A DNA stretch of 58,826 nt from an uncultured Clostridia bacterium (GTDB taxonomy: Bacteria > Bacillota > Clostridia > TANB77 > CAG-508), in assembly GCA_947625645.1 (NCBI GenBank), contig CANQPE010000006.1, positions 1-58,826 of the forward strand. Direction: 5' to 3'. A model generated the notes under the pieces. The model was not told where the DNA came from. It made no database searches and saw nothing but the letters and a program-made list of their open reading frames with translations. This document shows, in pieces, positions 7,218-16,739 of this stretch (its first letter is position 1; every line of letters begins with the position of its first letter). A program made the position numbers and the translations under genes.

Positions 7218-8726
7218 ATGGAAACAAAGAAAACAACAAAAAAGATCGGGGATTTCGTAAAAATCGTAACGATTGTATTAGCCATCATATGTGTTAGTAT
7301 GATAAGCTTTATCGGAATTTATGTACAAAAGCAAAATCGTATGGAAAATATAATGAAGGACTACGACCTAGCGATGGACTTAAACGGCGGAAGAGTCATT
7401 TCCATAAAACCAAAAGATGAAACAGAAACAATCATAAAAGATGCAGAAGGAAATGTTATAGATGAAGAATTAACAGATGAGGAAATCACAGAAAAAGGAT
7501 ATACCAAAGAAGAAGTGAAGAAAAATGAAGGAAATCTAACAGAAGAAAATTTTGAAGAAGCAAAAAAAATTATCATAAAGAGACTAGACGCGATGGGAGT
7601 AGAGAATTATGATATAAAACTAAATAAACAAACAGGAGAATTTACAATTCAAATAGAAGAAAATAAGAGCACAGACTCAGTAGTAAGTAATTTACCTACA
7701 GTTGGAAAATTTGAAATCGTAGACAGCGAAACACAAGAAGTTTTAATGAACAATGACGACATTAAAGATGCTAAAGTTTTATATGGAGCCGAAACAGAAG
7801 GAACAGGTGTCTATTTACAAATTGATTTTAACAAAGAAGGAAAAGGAAAGCTTGAAGAAATTTCTAATACATATCGTACGGTCGAAAATAGCACAACAGA
7901 TGAAAATACAACTGAAGCTGAAAATACAACAACAGAAGAAAATACAACAGAAGAAAACACAGAAAATACGACAGAAGAAAATGCAACAGGAGAAAATGCA
8001 GAAAATACAACAACAGAAGGAGAAACAACAGAAGAAACAGACGAAGCAGAAAAAACGCAAAAAGAAATTACCATGAAAATTGATGATGAAACGATTATGA
8101 GTACATCATTTGAAACACCAATACACACAGGGATGATACAATTAAATGTTGGCAGTGCCTCAACAGATGCAGATCTACTAAGTAGCTATGCAGAAAGAGC
8201 AGTAACGATTGCGACAGTTTTAGAAAATGGAGTGTTGCCAATCGAATATGAAACATCAGGAAATGAATTTATATTTTCTGAAATAACAACACAAGAATTA
8301 CAATATGTTGTGTATGCAATAGCAGGCGTTGTTGCTGTAGGAATATTATACTTTATCATAAGGTACAGATTACGTGGTATTTTAGCAAGCTTTGCATATA
8401 TTGGATATATTGCTACGTATTTATTACTAATTCGTTATGCAAATGTTACCCTATCATTAGAAGGAATTTTTGGAATCATATTAGCATTTGCTATTAGTTA
8501 TGTATTTATTGAGAGAATGATTTTACACCAAACAGACAAAAAACAGGATGTCACCTTTTTCTTAAAAATCATACCACTATGTGTCAGTGCAATTGTATTT
8601 TGTTTTATTGAATGGGTACCAATTACAAGCTTAGGAATGACATTATTTTGGGGAATTGTATTAATGGCAGTGTACCATTATGTGGTGACGAGACCACTTA
8701 TCAGCATGTTAGGAAAGAAGGAATAG
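7218..8726 (+). CDS. secD: Protein translocase subunit SecD, divergent
   Basis: SecD works with SecF in the membrane to help protein export through SecYEG, normally using the proton gradient. The ATG at 7218 has AGAAAGG nine bases upstream; the ORF-track ATG at 7209 has no spacing. One N-terminal membrane segment is followed by DLAMDLNGG (the LDLQGG-type motif), an extracytoplasmic domain, and five C-terminal membrane segments. The domain contains a Thr/Glu/Asn low-complexity insertion of about 60 residues. The canonical AVDAN motif after the LTLPGI-like segment is missing: LSLEGIFGIILAFAIS runs straight into YVFIERM. The proton-conducting Asp is therefore not evident. It is 13 bases from secF. 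Confidence 0.88.
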   Translation: METKKTTKKIGDFVKIVTIVLAIICVSMISFIGIYVQKQNRMENIMKDYDLAMDLNGGRVISIKPKDETETIIKDAEGNVIDEELTDEEITEKGYTKEEVKKNEGNLTEENFEEAKKIIIKRLDAMGVENYDIKLNKQTGEFTIQIEENKSTDSVVSNLPTVGKFEIVDSETQEVLMNNDDIKDAKVLYGAETEGTGVYLQIDFNKEGKGKLEEISNTYRTVENSTTDENTTEAENTTTEENTTEENTENTTEENATGENAENTTTEGETTEETDEAEKTQKEITMKIDDETIMSTSFETPIHTGMIQLNVGSASTDADLLSSYAERAVTIATVLENGVLPIEYETSGNEFIFSEITTQELQYVVYAIAGVVAVGILYFIIRYRLRGILASFAYIGYIATYLLLIRYANVTLSLEGIFGIILAFAISYVFIERMILHQTDKKQDVTFFLKIIPLCVSAIVFCFIEWVPITSLGMTLFWGIVLMAVYHYVVTRPLISMLGKKE

Positions 8727-8738
8727 GAGGATAGGAAC

Positions 8739-9413
8739 ATGGAGTTTGAAAAGACGAAAAAGATATTAACTGTTGTACTTGCCATAAGTATTATTATAAT
8801 TATTGCTGGCATTATTGTTGTTGCAAAGCAAGGATTTCGTTTTGACTTACACTACCAAGGCGGAAAAAGAATAGAAGTAGAATTGGGGCAAGATGTACAA
8901 AAACAAGAAATAGAAGAAATTAGCAAAGAAGTATTAGGAGAAAATGTACAAGTTCAAATTGTAGAAGTATATAAACAGGAAGTTAGTATTTTAGCACCAG
9001 ATATTACAGAAGAACAACGAAATGCCATTGTTACAAAAATAAATGAAAAATATGGATTAGAATTAAGTGCAGAAGAAAGTGAAATTATTGTAGTGCCAAA
9101 TACACGTTTCCGAGACATTATTAGACCATACATAATACCACTTATTATTACAACAGTAATTATATTAGTATATATTGGTTTCCGATTTATCAAAAAAACA
9201 AGTGCAGAGATTTTATTAGAAACAATTGGAGCAATTACAGTGGGACAAGCATTATTATTTAGCATCATTGCAGTAACAAGAATTCCAATTGGCGTATGGA
9301 CTTTACCATTAGTGCTTATTGTATATGTTTTGTCAACCGTTTTTTGTACAGCAAGGTTAGAAACGTATATCAACCTTCAAAAAGAAAAAGAACAAAGTAA
9401 CGAACAAGCGTAA
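8739..9413 (+). CDS. secF: Protein translocase subunit SecF, divergent and short
   Basis: 224 aa, start ATG 8739 behind GGAGGATAGG. It has an N-terminal membrane helix, DLHYQGGKRIEVEL (the DFTGG-like motif), an extracytoplasmic domain, then four hydrophobic segments. SecF is usually near 300 aa. The region corresponding to the family motif N-D-x-I-V-V-F-D-R-I-R-E reads VLSTVFCTARLETYINL here, so the conserved Asp residues appear lost. It is co-transcribed with secD. The partner also lacks its Asp motif, so the pair probably evolved together rather than one copy being damaged. Confidence 0.85.
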   Translation: MEFEKTKKILTVVLAISIIIIIAGIIVVAKQGFRFDLHYQGGKRIEVELGQDVQKQEIEEISKEVLGENVQVQIVEVYKQEVSILAPDITEEQRNAIVTKINEKYGLELSAEESEIIVVPNTRFRDIIRPYIIPLIITTVIILVYIGFRFIKKTSAEILLETIGAITVGQALLFSIIAVTRIPIGVWTLPLVLIVYVLSTVFCTARLETYINLQKEKEQSNEQA

Positions 9414-9450
9414 CCTAAATTCATAAAGAGAGAAAGGAATCGAATGAAAA

Positions 9451-11658
9451 ATGGGAAAGATTGTATTATTAGATGAACTAACGATTAACCAAATTGCAGC
9501 AGGAGAAGTCATTGAGAGACCAGCATCTGTTATTAAAGAAATGGTAGAAAACGCAATTGACGCTGGTGCTACCAATATTACAGTAGAAATAAAAAATGGA
9601 GGAATTTCTTTTATCAAAGTAACAGACAATGGAAAAGGAATCGCACAAGACGACTTAGAAATTGCATTTGAAAGACATGCAACAAGTAAAATACGTTGTG
9701 CAGAAGATCTAAATACAGTCACCTCAATGGGGTTCCGAGGAGAGGCGTTAGCAAGTATAGCAGCAATTAGTAATGTAGAGCTTATTTCAAAAACGCAAGA
9801 ACAAGACACAGGGTATCGTATTGTGGTAGAAGCGGGAAATGTATTAGAAAAAGAAGTTGCTCCCTCCTCTATAGGAACATCAATTACAGTAAAAAACTTA
9901 TTTTTCAACACACCAGTACGTTATAAATTTTTAAAAAAAGATTACACAGAATCAGGTTACATAGAGGATGTGTTAACCAGAGTGGCATTAATACATCCCG
10001 AGATTGCGATAAAATTAATTAATACGGGAAAAACGGTAATACAAACCAATGGAAGCGGGGACATAAAAGCAGTGTTATATAGCATTTATGGTAAAACAGT
10101 TGCAAGTGCTTGTATGCCCGTTTCCTATACATATGAAGATATTCAAATAGATGGTGTTGTGGGAAAGGCTGAAATTGCAAGATCAAATCGAACCAATCAA
10201 CTATTTTTTGTCAATCAAAGATATATCAAAGATAAAATGCTATCTTCAGCAACAGAACAAGCTTACAAAGGAATGATACCATTAGGAAAATTTGGGTTTG
10301 TGATTCTTAATATTACGATGAACCCAGCAAAGGTGGATGTGAATGTTCATCCAGCTAAATTAGAAGTAAGATTTGAAGAAGAAAATAAAATTTTCCAAGC
10401 AATTTTTCATGCCATAAAAGATACGCTATTAAAAAATGGAGATAACCAAGGTTTATTTGGATTACGAAAACCAGGAGAGGAAGAAATTGAAGCCTATACT
10501 GAAAAAGAAAGCCAAATAAAAACCAATGTTCAAGTAGAGGTAGCACAAGAACAAAATAGCATAAAAGATACAGAAAGCATTAAACAAGAAGAGACGCAAC
10601 CCACTGATCAAGAGGCATTTCAAAAGGAAGAAATAATGTCGCAACAGCAAATGCGAGATTTAGACAACCAAGAAGAAGGGTATTCTGAAGAGATTGCACA
10701 AGCACAGGCTGCATTAGTTGAAGATATAACAGAAAAAGAAGATACCCCAAAGCCATCTGCTTTGGACCGATTGTTACAACTAAAAAATATTAAAAATCGA
10801 TTATATGATAGTGGTCCAGAAGTCAAAGAAGAAACCATACAAACACAAACTGAAGAAGAACCGAATTTAGAACAAGATGAAGGAAAACCAAAACTAGAAC
10901 AAACCGAAGAAATGGAAAAACAAGAACAAGTAGAAGAACCAAAACCAAACTTTGATGAAATGTATCAAAAATTGTTTGGAAAAGCGCCAAGAACAGAAAA
11001 AGAAACGAAACCAGAAAATCAAGTCATAGATATTTTAAACGACAATGTATCGGTTTTTGATGAGATAGAAGATTATGGAAAGCAATTGTATAAAATTATT
11101 GGAATTGTGTTTGATACCTATATTATCATCGAAATGAACCAAGAAATGTATATCATTGACCAACATGCAGCACATGAAAGAATTTTATATGAAAAAGTAA
11201 AAAAGAATTATTATAGCAACACACAAAAAGATTCCCAAATGTTATTGTTACCAGATATTATTACCGTAACACACAAAGAAATGGCGATTGCCAAAGAAAA
11301 CTGGGAAATGTTTCGTCAAGCTGGCTTTGATTTAGAAGAATTTGGAGAAAATACCATAAAATTAACTGGAGTCCCAGTGATTTGTATTGACTTAAATACG
11401 CAGGATTTATTCCTTGAAACATTAGACGAAATTAATACAGTAGCAAGAACGGCCAAACAAGAAAAAGAAGAAAAATTTATTGCAACCGTTGCTTGCAAAG
11501 CAGCTGTAAAAGCTAAAATGGCTCTTACAACTGAAGAAGTTCAAAGTTTAATGGATCATTTACTAGAACTGCCAAACCCATTTAGTTGCCCTCATGGAAG
11601 ACCAACGGCGATTAAGATGAGTCAGTATGATATTGAGCGAAAGTTTGCTAGGAAGTGA
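9451..11658 (+). CDS. mutL: DNA mismatch repair protein MutL
   Basis: 735 aa. The N-terminal GHKL ATPase shows VIERPASVIKEMVENAIDAG, DNGKGI and TSMGFRGEALASI. A long Glu/Gln-rich linker (about residues 345-520) leads to the C-terminal dimerisation and endonuclease domain with DQHAAHERILYE near 570, ACKAAVKAK and CPHGRPT. This marks the nicking type of MutL found where MutH is absent. It acts with MutS, which is not in this window. The start codon at 9451 is preceded by AGAAAGGAATCG. It is followed after ten bases by a membrane protein gene and then miaA; mutL-miaA linkage is common in Firmicutes. Confidence 0.97.
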   Translation: MGKIVLLDELTINQIAAGEVIERPASVIKEMVENAIDAGATNITVEIKNGGISFIKVTDNGKGIAQDDLEIAFERHATSKIRCAEDLNTVTSMGFRGEALASIAAISNVELISKTQEQDTGYRIVVEAGNVLEKEVAPSSIGTSITVKNLFFNTPVRYKFLKKDYTESGYIEDVLTRVALIHPEIAIKLINTGKTVIQTNGSGDIKAVLYSIYGKTVASACMPVSYTYEDIQIDGVVGKAEIARSNRTNQLFFVNQRYIKDKMLSSATEQAYKGMIPLGKFGFVILNITMNPAKVDVNVHPAKLEVRFEEENKIFQAIFHAIKDTLLKNGDNQGLFGLRKPGEEEIEAYTEKESQIKTNVQVEVAQEQNSIKDTESIKQEETQPTDQEAFQKEEIMSQQQMRDLDNQEEGYSEEIAQAQAALVEDITEKEDTPKPSALDRLLQLKNIKNRLYDSGPEVKEETIQTQTEEEPNLEQDEGKPKLEQTEEMEKQEQVEEPKPNFDEMYQKLFGKAPRTEKETKPENQVIDILNDNVSVFDEIEDYGKQLYKIIGIVFDTYIIIEMNQEMYIIDQHAAHERILYEKVKKNYYSNTQKDSQMLLLPDIITVTHKEMAIAKENWEMFRQAGFDLEEFGENTIKLTGVPVICIDLNTQDLFLETLDEINTVARTAKQEKEEKFIATVACKAAVKAKMALTTEEVQSLMDHLLELPNPFSCPHGRPTAIKMSQYDIERKFARK

Positions 11659-11668
11659 GGAAACAATT

Positions 11669-12097
11669 ATGCCAATTGTTATTATGACTATTTTTATAAC
11701 ATTTTTAGTTCTCATATCTTGGACATACCGTAGTTTAGAAAGCATGGAAATAAATAGAAAGGTACTATGGATTGTAGCAGAACTATTTGTTGTATGGATT
11801 GCAACATTTATTACGTACCACATATCCAAAAATACAATTGAATATCCGAACGATACGGTTATGGGGTATGTTCAAAATATATTGGTATTTCTATTTACAG
11901 GAATCAATGGACTTTTTGTTATGCCATTTTTTAGTAGAGGCGTAGAAGCCTTATACCAAGAAAGTGCTTCCAAGGAACAGATTGTACATAGAACCCTAAT
12001 TAGTCTTGCCATATTAGTTGTGTTGTTAGTATTAGAATGTGGATACATGACCAATACGCAAGAAGGTATTTTAAGAGTGATGAAAGGACGTGTGTAG
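11669..12097 (+). CDS. Hypothetical membrane protein, 142 aa
   Basis: AGTGAGG eight bases before ATG 11669 favours this start over the ORF-track start 11627, which would overlap mutL. There are four hydrophobic segments: IVIMTIFITFLVLISW, LWIVAELFVVWIATFI, ILVFLFTGINGLFVM and LISLAILVVLLVLE. A charged loop lies between the third and fourth. I recognise no family. It lies between mutL and miaA and ends three bases before the miaA GTG, so it is part of that operon. Confidence 0.75.
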   Translation: MPIVIMTIFITFLVLISWTYRSLESMEINRKVLWIVAELFVVWIATFITYHISKNTIEYPNDTVMGYVQNILVFLFTGINGLFVMPFFSRGVEALYQESASKEQIVHRTLISLAILVVLLVLECGYMTNTQEGILRVMKGRV

Positions 12098-12100
12098 AAT

Positions 12101-13048
12101 GTGGCGAAAGGATGGAATAATTTGAAAAAACCAATTGTAATTGTCATATGTGGCCCCACAGCATCTGGCAAAACAGGACTTTCTATTGAACTAGCAAAAC
12201 AAATACAAGGGGAAATTGTGTCTTGTGATTCTATGCAGATTTATCAAGATATGAATATTGGAACAGCAAAGCCAACTGTAGAAGAGATGCAAGGAATTCC
12301 ACATTATTTACTAGACTTTGTGCCACCAACACAAAGATATAGCGTGGCAGAGTATAAAAGAGATGCCAAAACAGCCATAAAACAAATTATTCAAAAAGGA
12401 AAAGTACCAATTGTTGTTGGAGGAACTGGGTTATATGTAGATAGCTTGATTTACGAAATTGAATACCCTGAAATTGCTTTTGATGAAGCATACCGAAAAC
12501 AATTAGAGCAACAAGTGAAAGAACAAGGATTAGCGTCATTATATGAACAAGCAAAACAGATTGACCCAGATGCCATTCAAAAAATTAGCAAAACAGATCA
12601 AAAAAGAATTTTGCGTGTTTTAGAAATTTACCATGCAACGGGAAAAACAAAAACAGAACAAGAGCGACAATCTAGACAAAAAGAACCAGACTATGATTAC
12701 CATGTATATGCGTTATCTTGGGAGAGAGAAGTTCTATACAAAAGAATTAATCAAAGGGTTGACAATATGATAGAACAAGGATTAATAGAAGAGGTAAAGT
12801 ACATATTGAAAAAATATAAAAACTTTCCAACTGCTATGCAAGGGCTTGGGTACAAAGAAGTCGTTGCGTATTTACAAGGGAAAACCACGAAAGAAGAGAT
12901 GATACAAACCATCAAGCAGGAAACAAGGAGGTATGCAAAAAGACAACTAACCTGGTTTCGTAAAAACAAGCAAACGATATGGTTAGATGCAACAAAAGAT
13001 AGACCAAATAATATCAATATTATTTTGGAAGGAATGAAGGGAGAATGA
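12101..13048 (+). CDS. miaA: tRNA dimethylallyltransferase MiaA
   Basis: MiaA transfers dimethylallyl from DMAPP to A37 of tRNAs reading UNN codons. The sequence shows the P-loop VICGPTASGKTGL, DSMQIYQDMNIGTAKP, VVGGTGLYVDSL and the C-terminal KRQLTWFRK. Length (about 310 aa) is normal. The ORF starts with GTG 12101. TTG 12122, nine bases after GAAAGG, would give the more typical N-terminus MKKPIVIVICGP, so the true start is uncertain. It overlaps the next gene by four bases (ATGA). Confidence 0.97.
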   Translation: MAKGWNNLKKPIVIVICGPTASGKTGLSIELAKQIQGEIVSCDSMQIYQDMNIGTAKPTVEEMQGIPHYLLDFVPPTQRYSVAEYKRDAKTAIKQIIQKGKVPIVVGGTGLYVDSLIYEIEYPEIAFDEAYRKQLEQQVKEQGLASLYEQAKQIDPDAIQKISKTDQKRILRVLEIYHATGKTKTEQERQSRQKEPDYDYHVYALSWEREVLYKRINQRVDNMIEQGLIEEVKYILKKYKNFPTAMQGLGYKEVVAYLQGKTTKEEMIQTIKQETRRYAKRQLTWFRKNKQTIWLDATKDRPNNINIILEGMKGE

Positions 13049-14310
13049 AAGATACAAAAGGAAACATTCAAGAAGAAAAAAGACCAAAACAGGCACATAA
13101 AACCATATTTTCTGTGATATTACTTATAATTGCTGTTTATTTTTTGTACGTCATTTATCTGCTAGTAAGAGAACCAACGGATATATTTACAGTAGAAGAG
13201 GGGAAATTGTATTTAGAAGAATCTAGGATTGGCTATGTCATTCGCGATGAGGTAGTTGTGCAAGGGAATAATTATAAAAATGGAATGGAACAAATTATAG
13301 GAGAAGGAGAAAAAGCTGCAAAAGGGGAAAGTATTTTCCGCTATTATAGTAAAAACGAAGAAAATTTAAAGGCACAAATTGCAGAATTAGATGCCAAAAT
13401 TCAAGAAACAGTAAAAAGCCAAAATGATTTATATTGGTCTGATATCAAATTAATTGAAGGACAAATTGACGAACAAATAGAAAAATTAAATCAAGTGACA
13501 GATATTTCAAAATTAGCCGAATATGAAAAACAAATTGTGCAACTAATTGATAAAAAAGCAAAAATTGTAGGAGAAAAGAGCCCATCTGGTTCCTATTTAG
13601 GGCAGTTAAATACGCAAAGAGCAAATTTGGAAAAAGAGCTAAATCAAGGAGCAGAAACCATTAAGGCACCCAAAAGCGGAATTTTATCGTATAAAGTAGA
13701 TGGACTAGAGGCAACGCTGACACCAGCAAATTTTTCGGCGCTTAGTAAACAATATTTAGAAAGTCTCAATTTGAAAACAGGAAAATTAATTGCAACGAGT
13801 GAAGAATGTGGAAAAGTGATAGACAACTTTGAAGCCTATATTGCAACCATTTCTGACACACCAGAAAGTAAAGCAGCAGAAGTAGGCAATGTCGTTACGG
13901 TTCGTTTAGCAAACAATAAAGAAATAGAAGCAGAAATAGCGTATATTTCGCAAGAAAATGAAGAGGAGACGTTGCTAATTTTAAAAATTAATAAAGAAAT
14001 TGAAGAATTATTAAATTATAGAAAAATTTCTTTTGAGTTGGTTTGGTGGAGTCATAGTGGATTAAAAGTTCCTAATCAAGCGATTGTTGAACAAGATGGA
14101 CTTCAATATGTGGTGAGAAACAGAGCGGGATATTTAAGCCAAATTCTTGTAAAAGTGAAAAAGCAAAATGAAAAATATTCTATTATTAGCAATTATGACA
14201 CAGAAGAGTTAAAAGAATTGGGGTATACAAGTACACAAATTACCAATATGCGAAATATAAGTATATATGACGAAATTATTCTCAACCCGGATTTATCGAA
14301 AATAAAATAA
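13045..14310 (+). CDS. HlyD-like membrane adaptor protein
   Basis: 421 aa starting in an ATGA overlap with miaA, with GAAGGGAGA upstream. It has one N-terminal membrane helix (TIFSVILLIIAVYFLYVIYL) and then an extracytoplasmic part. This holds a split biotinyl-lipoyl-like half (GYVIRDEVVVQG ... GEKAAKGESIFRY), coiled-coil hairpin (about 105-190) and the second half (TIKAPKSGILSYKVDG), followed by beta-barrel-like sequence. This is the HlyD/membrane-fusion layout. No exporter gene is adjacent; it sits just before sepF, so a role in envelope or division processes is possible. The family is reasonably clear, the function unknown. Confidence 0.7.
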   Translation: MKDTKGNIQEEKRPKQAHKTIFSVILLIIAVYFLYVIYLLVREPTDIFTVEEGKLYLEESRIGYVIRDEVVVQGNNYKNGMEQIIGEGEKAAKGESIFRYYSKNEENLKAQIAELDAKIQETVKSQNDLYWSDIKLIEGQIDEQIEKLNQVTDISKLAEYEKQIVQLIDKKAKIVGEKSPSGSYLGQLNTQRANLEKELNQGAETIKAPKSGILSYKVDGLEATLTPANFSALSKQYLESLNLKTGKLIATSEECGKVIDNFEAYIATISDTPESKAAEVGNVVTVRLANNKEIEAEIAYISQENEEETLLILKINKEIEELLNYRKISFELVWWSHSGLKVPNQAIVEQDGLQYVVRNRAGYLSQILVKVKKQNEKYSIISNYDTEELKELGYTSTQITNMRNISIYDEIILNPDLSKIK

Positions 14311-14364
14311 ATATTACAAAAATATTACAGAAATATTAAAAAATAATAACATTTGTAAAAACTA

Positions 14365-14393
14365 TTGACAATCTTGTAAAAAAATTAGATACT
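14365..14393 (+). promoter_or_regulatory. Promoter for sepF-divIVA
   Basis: TTGACA, 17 nt, GATACT, about 45 nt before the sepF start. Confidence 0.6.
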
Positions 14394-14436
14394 TATTACA
14401 AAGTAATACAAAGGAAAGATATTTTAGGAGGTTTTT

Positions 14437-14925
14437 ATGTCAGCGTTAATGAATAAAGTTTGGGATTTATTTGGAATGGATTCTGCAGAACCAGATGAAG
14501 AGGATTATGAAGAAGAGAATGGATATACATATCAAGATGAGGCAGAGGAAGATGAAGCAGTAGAAGATAGAAAATTGTTTGGAAGAAAAAACAATAAGGT
14601 AGTGAATATGCCACAAACCAATCAATCTATCAAAATGGTAATTTCACAACCAACCGCATTTGAACAATCAGATGAGATTTGTGCATTTCTAAAAGAAAGA
14701 AAATCTGTGATTGTAAATTTAGAGTATGTCAATAAAGATGTAGCAAGGCGAATTGTTGACTTTATTAGTGGTGGCGTATATGCATTAGACGGGTATATCC
14801 AAAAAGTATCAAATTCTATTTTCTTGGTAGCACCATCAAACTATGAAATTACAAATGAAATGGCAAGAGAAGAAATGAAAAGTAAGCTTTCTGTTTCTTG
14901 GTTAAAGAACAATAATCTTAGTTAG
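14437..14925 (+). CDS. sepF: Cell division protein SepF
   Basis: 162 aa behind TAGGAGG. It has an N-terminal amphipathic membrane-targeting helix (MSALMNKVWDLFGM), an acidic linker, then the SepF core with VISQPTAFEQSDEICAFL, KERKSVIVNLEYVNKDVARRIVDFISG and ALDGYIQKVSNSIFLVAP. SepF anchors FtsZ filaments to the membrane and bundles them. It is followed by divIVA after 17 bases, as in many Gram-positives. Confidence 0.96.
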   Translation: MSALMNKVWDLFGMDSAEPDEEDYEEENGYTYQDEAEEDEAVEDRKLFGRKNNKVVNMPQTNQSIKMVISQPTAFEQSDEICAFLKERKSVIVNLEYVNKDVARRIVDFISGGVYALDGYIQKVSNSIFLVAPSNYEITNEMAREEMKSKLSVSWLKNNNLS

Positions 14926-14942
14926 TCATATAGGAGGAAAAA

Positions 14943-15404
14943 ATGATAACACCATTAGAACTTGAAAATAAAAAATTTTCAAAACAAATGATGAATGGCT
15001 ACAACGTAGATGAAGTGGATGATTTTTTAGATGATTTAACAGTAGACTATATGAAAAATTATAAAGAGGTAACAGAGTTACGTGCAAAAGTAGAAGAACT
15101 AAATAAAAATTTGGAACAATATAAAACAATGGAAGATACCTTGCAAAATACGCTTGTTGTTGCACAAACAACAGCAGAAGAATTAAAAAATGTAGCCAGA
15201 AAGAAAGCAGACCAAATTATAGAAGAAGCCAAAGGAACTGCACAAAAACAGTCAGATGAATTAAATACACAAATTATGTTAAAACAAAAAGAATATGATG
15301 ATTTAAAAAGACAATTTGATATCTATAGAAGAAAAATGGAATCCCTAATTGTATCACAAGGGGAATTATTAAAAGAAATTAGTAAAAATGAAGAAGAAGA
15401 ATAA
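14943..15404 (+). CDS. divIVA: DivIVA family cell division/polarity protein
   Basis: 153 aa behind AGGAGG. The N-terminal membrane-binding domain begins MITPLELENKKFSKQMMNGY, followed by NVDEVDDFLDDL and two coiled-coil stretches (about 30-80 and 95-150). DivIVA recognises curved membrane at poles and septa and recruits partners. The pairing with sepF supports a division role. Confidence 0.93.
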   Translation: MITPLELENKKFSKQMMNGYNVDEVDDFLDDLTVDYMKNYKEVTELRAKVEELNKNLEQYKTMEDTLQNTLVVAQTTAEELKNVARKKADQIIEEAKGTAQKQSDELNTQIMLKQKEYDDLKRQFDIYRRKMESLIVSQGELLKEISKNEEEE

Positions 15405-15414
15405 AGAACGAAAG

Positions 15415-15454
15415 AAAAAACAGTTGAAATGTATATTTTAACTGCTTTTTTTTT
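15415..15454 (+). terminator. Terminator after divIVA
   Basis: AAAAAACAGTT pairs with AACTGCTTTTTT around a mismatch; nine T follow. Confidence 0.65.
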
Positions 15455-15534
15455 AGGAAAAGCACAATATTTGCTGAAATAAAGGTATAATATTACAAAA
15501 CTGTTAAATGTATGTTACAATTCCATGAATTATC

Positions 15535-15562
15535 TTGACATTCTAGAAAAATACGATAAAAT
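15535..15562 (+). promoter_or_regulatory. Promoter for rsmD
   Basis: TTGACA, 16 nt, TAAAAT. The start codon follows at 15584 behind AGGAG. Confidence 0.6.
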
Positions 15563-15583
15563 AATACCATAGGAGTAGTATCT

Positions 15584-16141
15584 ATGAGAATCATTGCAGG
15601 AAAGGCAAGAGCAACAAAACTGTATACGTTGGAAGGGCTAGAAACCAGACCCACTTTAGATAGAGTCAAAGAATCTATTTTTAATATCATTCAAAATGAA
15701 ATACCAGAAAGCATTTTTTTAGATTTGTTTTCAGGAAGTGGAGCTATGGGACTAGAAGCAGTAAGTAGAGGCGCTAAAAAAGCAATTTTATGTGAAAAAG
15801 CACCAAAAGCGATTGCAATTATCCAAAAAAACATAGAAAAAACACATTTAGAAAAACAAGTAGAACTTTATAAAGGGGATTATGCAGAGTATATTAAAGC
15901 ACACTTAACACAAAAACCAGACATTGTATATATAGACCCACCATACCAAACAAACGATGCTGTAAATGCCGTAAAAAAATTGCAACAAAAGCAGGCTTTA
16001 AAATCTAGCACCCTTGGCATAATAGAAACTGACAGAGAAACAGAAATAATAAATGAATTGGAAAACATGAAACAAATAAAAATAGAACAAATTAGAAAAT
16101 ATGGAAGGGTTAGTTTAATCTTTTTTAAACAGCACTGTTAA
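15584..16141 (+). CDS. rsmD: 16S rRNA (guanine966-N2)-methyltransferase RsmD
   Basis: 185 aa. It shows MRIIAGKARATKL, RPTLDRVKESIFNI, the SAM-binding FLDLFSGSGAMGLEA, and the catalytic YIDPPYQ motif of N6/N2 amino methyltransferases. It methylates G966 of 16S rRNA during 30S assembly. coaD often follows rsmD, but here a coiled-coil protein and ftsK come next. Confidence 0.95.
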   Translation: MRIIAGKARATKLYTLEGLETRPTLDRVKESIFNIIQNEIPESIFLDLFSGSGAMGLEAVSRGAKKAILCEKAPKAIAIIQKNIEKTHLEKQVELYKGDYAEYIKAHLTQKPDIVYIDPPYQTNDAVNAVKKLQQKQALKSSTLGIIETDRETEIINELENMKQIKIEQIRKYGRVSLIFFKQHC

Positions 16142-16232
16142 TAAAAGGGGAAAATATTATCAGTAAGTCGCCAACAAATTTAAAGAAAGGAGAAGATGTA
16201 AGCTTATAACAAGCAAGCATCTACTAGAAACT

Positions 16233-16736
16233 ATGGAAATTTTCACGTTGATAGATACATTAGAAGATTTATTAGAAAACAGCAGAAATTTACCATTTTC
16301 AGCTAAATCTCTAGTGGATAAGGAACAAATGTTAGATTTAATCAAAGAAATCCGCATCAAACTTCCAGACGAATTAAAACAAGCCAAATGGGTAAAAGAA
16401 GAAAGAGAAAGGATTTTGGTAGAAGCGCAAAAAGAAGCAGATGACATAGTAAAAGAAGCAGAAAATAGAATTATAGCAATGATTGATGAACATGAAATTA
16501 CAAAAAAAGCATATGACCAAAAGGCAGAAATTATTGAAACAGCAAATGAAATGTCACGTGAAATTACAAAGGGAACCAAAGATTATGCAGATAATTTACT
16601 TGGAGATACAGAATCTGTTTTAACGAATACATTGGCAAAATTAGAAGAAAATATGAGTCAAGCATTGAATTTGATGCAACTTTCTATGGAGGAAAATATT
16701 AAGATTATACAAAATAGTAGAAAAGAGTTGAAATAG
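16233..16736 (+). CDS. Coiled-coil protein of unknown function
   Basis: 167 aa, nearly all helix. It contains FTLIDTLEDLLENSRNLPFS at the N-terminus and then a long Glu/Lys-rich coiled coil (ERERILVEAQKEADDIVKEA) like the stalk regions of V/F-type ATPase subunits. In Clostridia such proteins downstream of rsmD are often labelled ATPase, but no ATPase motif is visible. It ends three bases before the ftsK start, so the two are co-transcribed. It may be a scaffolding or division-related protein; that is inference. Confidence 0.7.
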   Translation: MEIFTLIDTLEDLLENSRNLPFSAKSLVDKEQMLDLIKEIRIKLPDELKQAKWVKEERERILVEAQKEADDIVKEAENRIIAMIDEHEITKKAYDQKAEIIETANEMSREITKGTKDYADNLLGDTESVLTNTLAKLEENMSQALNLMQLSMEENIKIIQNSRKELK

Positions 16737-16739
16737 AAA

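Noticed and set aside
7753-8128. Overlapping ORFs on both strands in the secD repeat
   Set aside because: They are shadows of the Thr/Glu/Asn low-complexity insertion of SecD and show only Gln/Lys or Ser/Phe runs.
9357-9911. 184-aa minus-strand ORF
   Set aside because: Antisense to secF and mutL with no ribosome binding site.
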